10,776 bases of DNA from JASJGK01 sp033791585 (GCA_033791585.1 JASJGK010000213.1:1-10776), one strand, 5' to 3'. Shown: positions 1-6,836, counted from the stretch's first letter. Numbers and translations are program-made. Notes: a model not told the origin generated them from the sequence alone.

Positions 1-1
1 G

Positions 2-934
2 GTCAGCCCCATGATAGCTGCCAAACTTTATAGCCTCAAGGGCAAAGACCTTAATGTTAAAAACAAAAATGAAGATTCACTGACCCGCGAAGAGCAAACC
101 ACTCGTGTTACCCGCCGCAGGGCTGCCAACCTTTCTTCTAGGTCCACACTTTACTCTAGTGAAACCTTAACAGGTGGTGTATTTTTTAGCGGGCCTTTTG
201 ACCCTAACTCAGGGCTAATGCCTGAGATTTCATTGGAAGAATGGTACGCAAAACGCTTAAATGTAACTGTTGGGGATACCATGGGTTTTGATATTATGGG
301 GGTTCCAATCCAAGGGAAGATCACCTCTTTAAGAAAGGTGAAGTGGAATTCTTTCCAACCAAACTTCTTCGTTTTGTTCCAACCAAAGTCTTTAGAGGAT
401 GCCCCAGCGACCTATTTAGGGACCATTGCAGACATCCCTGAAGACAAAAAGACAGACTTGCAGAACGCTTTGCGCAGTAATTTTTCTAATATCGCCATGA
501 TCAACGTTGCCCGTATGGTCAACCGTATTTTAAAACTGACGGCCCAAGTTAGCTTAGCTATATCAGCCATGGCTGTATTGGCAATGTTTGCAGGCCTTGT
601 TGTCGTTTACTCTATTGCTAGATTTAACGCCCAAACACGCCTTAAGGAAGTGAACTTACTGAAAGTGATTGGAGCCAAGCATCGAGATTTAAAGCTTATA
701 AGCCTCATTGAGTTTGGGCTTTTAGGTCTATTGGCCAGCGTGACTGGCAGTATTTTGAGCCTAGGGATGGCCAAGGTAATTGCTGAAATTATGTTTGATC
801 GTTCCTTTGAACCCTACTGGGGGCCTACTCTGCTCACAATTTTATTAGTAACACTATTCAGTGCTATATTAGGCTTTTTAGGGGTGAAGAGCACCTTGGC
901 GAAAAAGCCTCAGTTCTTACTGCAGGCCGTTTGA
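2..934 (+). CDS. YbbP-like ABC transporter permease (FtsX family), 5'-truncated by window edge
   Basis: Inner-membrane permease subunit of an FtsX/MacB-type ABC exporter; it would pair with a YbbA-like ATPase encoded upstream. The frame is open to the first base, so the ATG at 11 is probably internal and the N-terminal half lies outside the window. Numbering from that ATG, about residues 75-175 are the periplasmic region, with the YbbP-like stretch ITSLRKVKWNSFQPNFFVLF (104-123). Three C-terminal transmembrane segments follow, at about 177-203, 229-258 and 270-293. The loop after the first carries RLKEVNLLKVIGA (210-222), the conserved cytoplasmic coupling stretch of FtsX domains. The family (YbbP of E. 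coli) is a predicted lipophilic-substrate exporter of uncertain cargo. The lipoprotein gene starts 45 bases downstream on the same strand, so co-transcription is likely. Family assignment is firm; the substrate is unknown. Confidence 0.88.
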   Translation, partial: VSPMIAAKLYSLKGKDLNVKNKNEDSLTREEQTTRVTRRRAANLSSRSTLYSSETLTGGVFFSGPFDPNSGLMPEISLEEWYAKRLNVTVGDTMGFDIMGVPIQGKITSLRKVKWNSFQPNFFVLFQPKSLEDAPATYLGTIADIPEDKKTDLQNALRSNFSNIAMINVARMVNRILKLTAQVSLAISAMAVLAMFAGLVVVYSIARFNAQTRLKEVNLLKVIGAKHRDLKLISLIEFGLLGLLASVTGSILSLGMAKVIAEIMFDRSFEPYWGPTLLTILLVTLFSAILGFLGVKSTLAKKPQFLLQAV

Positions 935-979
935 AGCTGTCTACAAAATGGTGAAAAAGCGCAATATGAAAGGTGACTT

Positions 980-1807
980 ATGAAAGCCAAAATTCTAATA
1001 GTGCTAGTTCTATCCCTAAGTAGCTGCAGTGCTATCTCAATAGGCTACGGATACCTAGACAAGATCATTTTGAACCGTTTAGATAACTACCTTGACTTGA
1101 ATAACACCCAAGAAAAAGAAGCTAAAATAGTGATCAAGGCGTTAACGACTTGGCATAAAAAACACGAAATCCCAGCCTATTTAGCTTACCTCACCCAAAT
1201 GCAAGAGCACCTAAAAAAAAATAATGTGGATCAAGGGTTGGTGTATGCCTTCGGCCAGTACCAAGTTTTACGAGACAGATTACTGCAAAAAATGGTCAGC
1301 AACCTTGCCCCCTTTATTTTTAGGGCTTCAAAAAAGCAGCAGGCTCACTTTTTTGAAACCCTGAAAGAAGAGGATGACTACCTTGTAGAATACCTCGCCC
1401 TGTCAGATTCAGAAAAAGAAGAAAAAAAGGCAAAGGAACAATTAAAGACCCTAACCCAGTGGCTAGGTGAAATAACACTTGCCCAGAAAAATGATTATAT
1501 TCTCTTTTTAAAATCGGTGCCCGACCTTGAGGCTTTGCGATTACAATATCACCATGATAACCAAAAAATTATCCAGCAGTTTTTACAGAATCCCAAAAAC
1601 AATGAAAAAAAGTTCATTGATAGGGTCATTTCCCTACGCACACCGAATCCACAGCAGAGGCATGATTACAACAAAAAATGGGCTCTTGTAACCACCCAAT
1701 ACTTTAACTTTTTCAAACACTTCTTAGGCAATCTAAGTCCAAGGCAAAGGGGGCATTTTATTAGTGAAATTGAAGACCTAAAATTAGACTTAAAGGCAAT
1801 CAACTAG
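980..1807 (+). CDS. DUF6279-type lipoprotein
   Basis: Predicted lipid-anchored envelope protein of 275 residues, function unknown. Residues 1-15 are a short type II signal peptide (MKAK, then a Leu/Val/Ile core) ending in the lipobox LSSC, with Cys16 as the lipidation site. The mature start matches my recollection of DUF6279 proteins: an aromatic and Leu-rich helix (Y23-L40, including RLDNYLDL), then TQ, then the WHKKHEIPAYLAYL block (58-71). The rest is charged and predicted mostly helical, ending in a typical LSPRQRGHF segment. The start is supported by AAAGG at 969-973, six bases before the ATG. It follows the YbbP-like permease by 45 bases, suggesting an envelope-related unit. Codon 17 onward has no Asp at +2 (Ser17 instead), which by the E. 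coli rule predicts outer-membrane sorting. Confidence 0.8.
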   Translation: MKAKILIVLVLSLSSCSAISIGYGYLDKIILNRLDNYLDLNNTQEKEAKIVIKALTTWHKKHEIPAYLAYLTQMQEHLKKNNVDQGLVYAFGQYQVLRDRLLQKMVSNLAPFIFRASKKQQAHFFETLKEEDDYLVEYLALSDSEKEEKKAKEQLKTLTQWLGEITLAQKNDYILFLKSVPDLEALRLQYHHDNQKIIQQFLQNPKNNEKKFIDRVISLRTPNPQQRHDYNKKWALVTTQYFNFFKHFLGNLSPRQRGHFISEIEDLKLDLKAIN

Positions 1808-1851
1808 AAAACTGCCAAAAAGTGCTAGAAAGAACCTGCCTCTTCGGTTAT

Positions 1852-1857
1852 TATACT
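1852..1857 (+). promoter_or_regulatory. Possible -10 hexamer for the receiver gene
   Basis: TATACT (5 of 6 to TATAAT) lies 26 bases before the receiver ATG, in the 76-base gap after the lipoprotein gene. No good -35 is visible at 16-18 bases upstream, so this is a weak candidate for an independent promoter. Confidence 0.25.
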
Positions 1858-1883
1858 TTATCCACATTGCAAAAAATTCAAAA

Positions 1884-2294
1884 ATGAAAATTTTAATCGT
1901 AGAAGATAATCCAGTTAATTACCGCTTGCTCCAAAAGATTTTAGAAGAATATGGAGACTGCGAAGTAGCTGTGAACGGCAAAGAAGGCTTGATCGCCTAT
2001 GAAAAATCCTGCGCTGATAATGACCCTATTGATTTGATTTTTTTAGATATTAAAATGCCTGAAATGAATGGCCATGAGTTGCTTGCTCTAATTCGCAAAG
2101 ATGAGGAAAGAAGAGGAGTTGCCAAGGGCGACCAAGTTAAGGTGGTGATTGAATCTATTGTTTCTTCCCAAGAAAGTATCTTCAAAGGATTTGATGCCGG
2201 TGCACTCTTTTATTTTGTAAAACCCTATGGCACTACAGAATTAGAGTCTCTGGTTAAAGAACTGGGCTTAGTTAAAAAAGCAGAACGCCAATAG
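1884..2294 (+). CDS. Stand-alone CheY-like response regulator receiver
   Basis: A 136-residue single receiver domain with no output domain, so it should signal by protein-protein contact or phosphotransfer. It has the acidic pair E7/D8 (LIVEDN), phosphoacceptor D55 in LIFLDIKMPEMNG, the switch serine S91 and the invariant lysine K113 in FVKPY. The length and the DKMP-like loop fit the small receivers common in deltaproteobacteria-type genomes. The position after S91, usually small (Ala/Gly/Ser/Thr), is Ile92 here and is preceded by Glu90, which is unusual (see findings). No histidine kinase lies in the window, so the partner is unknown. There is no clear Shine-Dalgarno; the ATG follows an A-rich stretch. 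The next gene starts 39 bases downstream on the same strand. Confidence 0.92.
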   Translation: MKILIVEDNPVNYRLLQKILEEYGDCEVAVNGKEGLIAYEKSCADNDPIDLIFLDIKMPEMNGHELLALIRKDEERRGVAKGDQVKVVIESIVSSQESIFKGFDAGALFYFVKPYGTTELESLVKELGLVKKAERQ

Positions 2295-2333
2295 CTCACG
2301 TCAACTTACGAGACAAGGTGATGAGAAGGTCCC

Positions 2334-2915
2334 ATGACAAAAACAAATGAAAAAAGCTTTTTAAAAATAGCCCTTGTCCCTTTGGCCCAAGGGATAGAAG
2401 AAATCGAAGTCGTAACCATCATCGATGTTTTAGTCCGAGGTGGCATCCAAGTCATTACAGCCTCTATCACAGAAAACAAAGAAATAACCTGCTCTAGGGG
2501 TGTGGTTTTAAAGGCTGAATTTCTATTAGATGACCTAACAGGTGAGAGCTTTGATTTGATCGCAGTTGCAGGTGGGGCGGGCGGCGCTGAAAACTTTTCT
2601 AATTCGGCAACGCTGGAAACACTTCTTAAAGAACAAAAAATAGAAGGAAGGCTTTACGCCGCTATTTGTGCCAGCCCCGCAGCGGTTTTTAGCAAGTTTG
2701 GACTGGTGCAAGACAAGGCTGCAACCTGCTACCCTAGTTTTGCAGATCGATTGGACGCAAAAGAAGCCCTGACAGATGACCTAGTGGTAGATGGAAATTG
2801 TATTACCAGCCGTGGGCCAGCAACGGCCATGACCTTTGCCTTGAAACTAGTTGAGCTTTTAGAAGGCAAAGAAAAGCGTGATCAAGTGGCAAGTGGCCTT
2901 CTCTACTCACATTAA
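2334..2915 (+). CDS. DJ-1/PfpI family protein (YajL-like)
   Basis: A 193-residue cytoplasmic protein of the DJ-1/YajL branch, implicated in oxidative and carbonyl stress (chaperone, with a debated deglycase or glyoxalase activity). GIEEIE (20-25) supplies the conserved glutamate E25. AAICASPA (109-116) carries the nucleophile-elbow Cys112, the counterpart of DJ-1 Cys106. TCSRG (52-56) matches the Cys46 region of DJ-1, and TSRGPATAMTFAL is the typical C-terminal block. The usual PGG turn is AGG here (79-81). About eight extra N-terminal residues precede the first strand. The start has AGAAGG at 2324-2329, four bases before the ATG. The stop lies only 8 bases from the convergent clpB stop. E. 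coli yajL is the nearest named relative I recognise, but orthology cannot be settled from sequence alone. Confidence 0.9.
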   Translation: MTKTNEKSFLKIALVPLAQGIEEIEVVTIIDVLVRGGIQVITASITENKEITCSRGVVLKAEFLLDDLTGESFDLIAVAGGAGGAENFSNSATLETLLKEQKIEGRLYAAICASPAAVFSKFGLVQDKAATCYPSFADRLDAKEALTDDLVVDGNCITSRGPATAMTFALKLVELLEGKEKRDQVASGLLYSH

Positions 2916-2923
2916 CTACCCAA

Positions 2924-5560
2924 CTAAACCCAATCAGGATAAGGCATAAATTCTTCACCAGCCTTAACTCTATGAAAACTCAACTGGGTTTCACTACGCA
3001 ATCGCACTTCGATTACATCGCCTGGCTTAATGGTGCTATCTAGAATCTTGTAGGCCATTACATCTTCTAATTCTCTTCGCAATGTCCGTTTTAATGGCCT
3101 AGCACCAAATTCCACGTCAGCACCTTGGACAGCTAAAAACTGCTGGGCCTCAGGGGTAACTTTTAAATGCACATTGTGGCTTTGCTGCATCCTTGCATTC
3201 AAACTGGCCACTTGCATACCTACTAAGTGCACCAAATCTTTTAACTCTAAAGGGTCAAAGGTCACAACTTCATCCAAACGGTTGATCATCTCAGGGCGAA
3301 ATCGACTGAGTAAAATCTTACGGGCGAAAGATTGAGAGATCCGCTTCTTCTCTTCGTACAACTTTAAAATAGCCTCACTTCCAAGATTGGTGGTGAGGAT
3401 GATAATGGTGTTTTTAAAATCAACCTGGATGCCTCTTGAATCGGTCAAAATTCCATCATCTAAAATCTGTAAGAGCAAATGGAATACCTCTGGGTGACCC
3501 TTTTCCACTTCGTCTAACAAGACCACCGAATAGGGTTTTCTGTGCACTGCCTCGGTTAAGATTCCACCTTCATCGTAGCCTTCATATCCAGGTGGGGCAC
3601 CTACCAGCTTACTTACAGTATGGCGTTCTTGGTACTCACTCATATCCAGACGAATCATAGCCTTTTCATCATCAAACAAAAAGACAGCTAAAGTCTTTGC
3701 CAGCTCGGTTTTACCAACCCCAGTGGGGCCCATAAACAAAAAGCTACCCCAAGGCCGATTTGGGTCTTGTATCCCTGTCCTTGCACGCCTGATAGCGTTA
3801 GCCACACCTGATAAAGCTCGCTTTTGCCCCACCAACTGTTCGCTTAAAACTCGCTCCATTTTGAGCAATTTTTCTTGCTCATCCATCATCATTTTTGCAA
3901 CGGGGATACCTGTCCACTTGGCTACCACCTTGGCAACGTCTTCCTCGTCTACTTCTTCTTTTAACAATCGGCTTTGGTCAGAATTTGCCAATAAATTATT
4001 GGCTTCGTCCAATTCTTTCTGCAAAGCATCCAAGGTGCCATATTTCAACTGAGCCGCTCGTTCTAAGTTGCCCGCTCGTTGAGCCTCTAATTCGGCCTGT
4101 TTTGTCCTTTCGATCTCTTCTTTTAGATGGCGAACCTTGCTGATGGCCTCTCGTTCAGCCTGCCATTTTTCTTTTAGAGCCTCGGTTTCAGTTTTGAGCC
4201 GTTTGATTTCTTTTTCAATGTACTTGGTTCTTGCTTTGGACTGGGCATCATCCTCTTTAGTCAGGGCAGCCTTTTCAATTTCCATCTGCATAATTTTTCT
4301 TTGGGCTTGGTCAATGACCGTGGGCAAAGAATCAATTTCAATTCTCGTTGTACTTGCAGCTTCATCAATTAAATCAATGGCTTTGTCAGGTAAAAATCGA
4401 GCTGTAATGTAACGATCGGCAAGTTTAGCAGCGGCAATAATTGCGCTGTCTTTGATTCGAACCCCATGGTGCACCTCGTATTTGCCCTTTAGACCACGTA
4501 AAATCCCAATACAATCATGGATAGAAGGTTCTTCTACCTGCACTTTTTGGAAACGACGAGCCAAAGCAGGGTCTGTTTCAATGTATTTTTTATACTCATT
4601 GATCGTAGTGGCACCAATGCACTTGATCAGGCCCCTAGCAAGTGCGGGTTTAAGCATATTGGAAGCATCCATGGCCCCTTCACTGGCACCAGCACCCACT
4701 AGGGTGTGGAGTTCATCAATAAATAAAATGTGGTTTCCGCCCTTTTGTTCTAGTTGTTTTAGTAGCCCCTTTAGGCGGTCTTCAAACTCACCTCTATACT
4801 TAGCACCTGCAACCATCGCTGCCAAATCGAGGGACAAAATGCTCGCTCGTTTTAACCCGTCAGGCACATCGCCTTGGTAGATTCGCTGGGCTAAACCTTC
4901 GATGATAGCAGTCTTGCCAACACCTGGCTCCCCCACCAAGACAGGGTTATTTTTTGTTCGTCTGGAGAGTACCTGAATCACTCTTCTCACTTCTTCATCC
5001 CGCCCAATGACGGGGTCAAATTTATTAGCTCTAGCTAAGGTAACAAAATCTTGGGTGTACTCAGTGATAATATCATCATCGGCCCCATCAACACCTCGCT
5101 GGGTGATGCGTTTGCCACCACGTAACTCTTCTACAAACCTTACAGCAGTCTTGGAATCAACGCCTTTGCCTCGAAGCAACATGCTGGCTTCTGTAGCTGT
5201 GTTGGATAAAATACCTAAAAATAAATGCTCTGGGCCTAGGTATTCATCTCGCATCCTGTCTGCTTCATACTCAGACTTTCTAATACATTGTTCACAAGAG
5301 TAAGAAAGGTAAACATCACCTGTTTCAGACTGGCTGGGGTCAAGCTGTTTGATAAAGTGGTTGAGTTCGGTGCGGATGGCGGTAACATCAATCTTTAAAC
5401 TATCAAAAAGTTTTGGTAGCACACCATCATTTTCGCCTAATAGGACAAAAAGTAGATGCTCCGCTTCCATGCGCTGTTGTTCTTGTTCACTGACAAGGCT
5501 ATGTGCGCTGTAAAAGCACTCTTCCGCCTGCTTAGTAAAACGTTCCATGTTTAAACTCAT
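2924..5560 (-). CDS. clpB: ATP-dependent chaperone ClpB (Hsp100 disaggregase)
   Basis: Hexameric cytosolic AAA+ disaggregase that works with DnaK to recover aggregated proteins. It has 878 residues; E. coli ClpB has 857. Domains in order: Clp N-domain (about 1-145); AAA-1 with Walker A GEPGVGKT (210-217), pore loop KYRG (Tyr255), Walker B ILFIDE (278-283) and arginine finger ALARRF; long coiled-coil M-domain (about 409-525), which separates ClpB from ClpC/ClpA; AAA-2 with Walker A GPTGVGKT (611-618), Walker B VVLLDE (D683/E684) and sensor-2 GARPLKR (819-825). The ATG at 5560 is chosen because AAGGGGAG (5565-5572) sits four bases upstream; an in-frame TTG at 5575 would begin inside that site. 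Odd points: the D2 pore loop is GYEG instead of GYVG, and there is a CxxC in the N-domain (C89/C92). It lies 42 bases after the glycosylase stop. No CIRCE element or sigma-32-like promoter was seen. Confidence 0.97.
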   Translation of the reverse strand: MSLNMERFTKQAEECFYSAHSLVSEQEQQRMEAEHLLFVLLGENDGVLPKLFDSLKIDVTAIRTELNHFIKQLDPSQSETGDVYLSYSCEQCIRKSEYEADRMRDEYLGPEHLFLGILSNTATEASMLLRGKGVDSKTAVRFVEELRGGKRITQRGVDGADDDIITEYTQDFVTLARANKFDPVIGRDEEVRRVIQVLSRRTKNNPVLVGEPGVGKTAIIEGLAQRIYQGDVPDGLKRASILSLDLAAMVAGAKYRGEFEDRLKGLLKQLEQKGGNHILFIDELHTLVGAGASEGAMDASNMLKPALARGLIKCIGATTINEYKKYIETDPALARRFQKVQVEEPSIHDCIGILRGLKGKYEVHHGVRIKDSAIIAAAKLADRYITARFLPDKAIDLIDEAASTTRIEIDSLPTVIDQAQRKIMQMEIEKAALTKEDDAQSKARTKYIEKEIKRLKTETEALKEKWQAEREAISKVRHLKEEIERTKQAELEAQRAGNLERAAQLKYGTLDALQKELDEANNLLANSDQSRLLKEEVDEEDVAKVVAKWTGIPVAKMMMDEQEKLLKMERVLSEQLVGQKRALSGVANAIRRARTGIQDPNRPWGSFLFMGPTGVGKTELAKTLAVFLFDDEKAMIRLDMSEYQERHTVSKLVGAPPGYEGYDEGGILTEAVHRKPYSVVLLDEVEKGHPEVFHLLLQILDDGILTDSRGIQVDFKNTIIILTTNLGSEAILKLYEEKKRISQSFARKILLSRFRPEMINRLDEVVTFDPLELKDLVHLVGMQVASLNARMQQSHNVHLKVTPEAQQFLAVQGADVEFGARPLKRTLRRELEDVMAYKILDSTIKPGDVIEVRLRSETQLSFHRVKAGEEFMPYPDWV

Positions 5561-5564
5561 GGAT

Positions 5565-5572
5565 CTCCCCTT
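5565..5572 (-). promoter_or_regulatory. Strong Shine-Dalgarno of clpB
   Basis: On the minus strand this reads AAGGGGAG, four bases before the ATG at 5560. It decides the start against the in-frame TTG at 5575, which would overlap it. Confidence 0.8.
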
Positions 5573-5580
5573 CAAGAATT

Positions 5581-5599
5581 TTTTGTTAGTGCAACAAAA
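5581..5599 (-). repeat. Perfect 7-bp inverted repeat in the clpB leader
   Basis: TTTTGTT (5581-5587) and AACAAAA (5593-5599) are perfect inverted copies around a 5-base loop. They fill most of the 42-base gap between the glycosylase stop and clpB, ending 8 bases from the clpB Shine-Dalgarno. No T-run follows on either strand, so it is not a standard terminator. It could be an operator or a weak mRNA hairpin near the ribosome site. The seven pairs are nearly all A-T, so the hairpin would be labile. Confidence 0.45.
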
Positions 5600-5602
5600 C
5601 TA

Positions 5603-6334
5603 TCAGAACAATCCTTTTTTAGCTAGATGCAAGAGAGGATCAGATATTCCGTAGGGTTTTTTTGAGTAAAAATATTTTCCATGGGTTACCAATAAAGCAT
5701 GTAGCTCTTGGTAAGTGGTTAAATCTGGAGGTAAAGCTTGGGTAAATAACTTCTGCATATTTTGATAGCTACTTTTGTCATTAGCAAGGCCTAAAGCCAT
5801 TAAAAAGCGTTGAGTGTAGGCATCAATAACAAAGCTTACATGGCCACAGGCATAGAGCAAGATGCAATCGGCTGTCTCTGGCCCTAAGCCTTTTAGACCG
5901 AGCAACTCGCCCCTTGCTTGGTCCAAAGTCATTTTTTGTATTTTAGAAAAAGGAGTATGGGCAAGGTAAGCGCAAAAGTTTTTTAAATAGCCAGATTTCT
6001 GGTTAAAGTAGCCTGCGCTTTTGATAATTTTCCCTAATTTATCCTGAGAGATCTGATTTATCTTTGACTCTGAGAAATTACCTGACTCAAAAATATTGCC
6101 TAAAGCTTTGGTGACATTGGTCCAGTTTGTATTCTGGGTCAGAATCGCACCAAAAGCTATTTCTAAGCGTTGGTTGTCATTTTTAGGGTAGGAGTAATCA
6201 CCAATATGGTAGGGAGATTTGGAGAGGGAGGAATTTGGACTTAAAGGATCTGCATCAGCGGTGAAAAGGGAGATGGGCCACCAGCCCCGTGGCCCATACA
6301 ACTTTAAAAGATGATCATTGAGGGTAGCGATCAT
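5603..6334 (-). CDS. HhH-GPD DNA glycosylase, endonuclease III superfamily (MagIII-like, monofunctional)
   Basis: Base-excision DNA glycosylase of 243 residues. The N-terminal LYGPRGWWP block (12-20) and LTQNTNWTNV (65-74) are hallmarks of the endonuclease III-like subgroup that includes Helicobacter 3-methyladenine glycosylase MagIII. The helix-hairpin-helix is LLGLKGLGPETAD (144-156), and the catalytic aspartate is D171 in FVIDAYTQR. Where Nth has its lyase lysine (GVGRKTA) this protein has Glu153, so it should lack AP-lyase activity. The C-terminal loop that binds 4Fe-4S in Nth is retained in outline (HGKYFYSKKP onward, 218-234) but its cysteines are replaced by Y223, G229 and D232. Family knowledge therefore suggests an alkylpurine glycosylase; this is inference. 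It sits 31 bases after hup and 42 before clpB. No close Shine-Dalgarno is visible; a GGGG lies about 12 bases upstream. Confidence 0.85.
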   Translation of the reverse strand: MIATLNDHLLKLYGPRGWWPISLFTADADPLSPNSSLSKSPYHIGDYSYPKNDNQRLEIAFGAILTQNTNWTNVTKALGNIFESGNFSESKINQISQDKLGKIIKSAGYFNQKSGYLKNFCAYLAHTPFSKIQKMTLDQARGELLGLKGLGPETADCILLYACGHVSFVIDAYTQRFLMALGLANDKSSYQNMQKLFTQALPPDLTTYQELHALLVTHGKYFYSKKPYGISDPLLHLAKKGLF

Positions 6335-6365
6335 TGATTTTTAAAGCCCCTTAACGTTGGAAAAT

Positions 6366-6653
6366 CTAACGGTTAACTAACTCTTTTAGACTTTTTCCTG
6401 CTTTAAACTTAGGTACAACAGAAGCTGGAATCTTCATTTCTTCTTTGGTCTGGGGATTGCGACCATTTCTAGCCTGTCTTTTAGAAGTACTAAAAGTACC
6501 AAAACCAACCAGAGTGATATTTTTTCCAGCAATAATCCCATCACCCATTGTATCAATCAAGGCGTTGATAATTTCTTCCGCTTTCGATTTAGGAATGCCA
6601 GCATTTTCTGCAGCAGATGCTGCAAGTTCTGCTTTTGTGATGTTCTTTTTCAT
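6366..6653 (-). CDS. HU family DNA-binding protein
   Basis: A 95-residue nucleoid-associated protein of the HU/IHF family, which forms dimers that bend DNA. It has the N-terminal helices with KAEEIINALIDTM, the GFGTF turn (50-54), and the beta-arm with RNPQT (65-69), where P67 is the intercalating proline. It ends with VPKFKAGKSLKELVN (80-94). Length and motifs are standard for HU; the IHF subunits differ in the arm and tail. The start is set by homology, with only a weak AGG five bases upstream. It is the first gene of a minus-strand run leading into the glycosylase and clpB. Its promoter should lie in 6654-6836, where a dyad (6695-6716) is a possible operator. Confidence 0.95.
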   Translation of the reverse strand: MKKNITKAELAASAAENAGIPKSKAEEIINALIDTMGDGIIAGKNITLVGFGTFSTSKRQARNGRNPQTKEEMKIPASVVPKFKAGKSLKELVNR

Positions 6654-6694
6654 TGAGACCTATGAGTTATTAGCTTATAATTTGAATATAGGTA

Positions 6695-6716
6695 GTTAAT
6701 CATATCTGATATTAAC
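6695..6716. repeat. Inverted repeat upstream of hup, possible operator
   Basis: GTTAAT (6695-6700) and ATTAAC (6711-6716) are perfect inverted copies with centres 16 bases apart. The inner bases extend the match to GTTAATATC if three bases are allowed to bulge. It lies about 42-63 bases upstream of the hup start, where a promoter would be expected, and overlaps a TATGAT-like -10 on the minus strand (revcomp of 6699-6704) that lacks a good -35. The geometry suits a dimeric regulator, but AT-rich chance dyads are common. Confidence 0.35.
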
Positions 6717-6736
6717 TGGAGTAAGTTAAGCCCATT

Positions 6737-6768
6737 TTTTTACCTTTGAAAATAGGGTAAAAACCCTA
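6737..6768. repeat. Two overlapping inverted repeats in the hup/SDR divergent region
   Basis: TTTTTACC (6737-6744) pairs with GGTAAAAA (6756-6763), an 8-bp arm with an 11-base loop. TAGGGT (6753-6758) pairs with ACCCTA (6763-6768), a 6-bp arm with an AAAA loop. They share bases, so an RNA could form only one at a time. They lie near the middle of the 183-base divergent region, 69 bases from the plus-strand start at 6837. No terminator T-run follows the second hairpin. Confidence 0.45.
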
Positions 6769-6810
6769 AAATCTGTTATGTGTGGGGCATTCACCCTAGG
6801 ACATTCCATT

Positions 6811-6816
6811 TAAAAT
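6811..6816 (+). promoter_or_regulatory. Possible -10 for the SDR39U1-purB unit
   Basis: TAAAAT (5 of 6 to consensus) lies 20 bases before the ATG at 6837 and would give a leader of about 14 bases. The -35 at 6788-6793 (CATTCA) is poor, so the call rests on the -10 and its position in the divergent gap. Confidence 0.25.
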
Positions 6817-6836
6817 CATGTAAAACTCTAAAATAA

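Noticed and set aside
3436..5303. Several plus-strand open frames opposite clpB
   Set aside because: They are antisense shadows of a fully conserved clpB, with no ribosome sites and no recognisable domains.
5561..5575. TTG start for clpB at 5575
   Set aside because: It begins within two bases of the AAGGGGAG site that serves the ATG at 5560; the extra five residues are not ClpB-like.
5560..5660. CIRCE element or sigma-32-like promoter upstream of clpB
   Set aside because: No TTAGCACTC-N9-GAGTGCTAA or CTTGAA...CCCCAT pattern with proper spacing; TTGCACTAA and CTTGAAGGGG only resemble parts.
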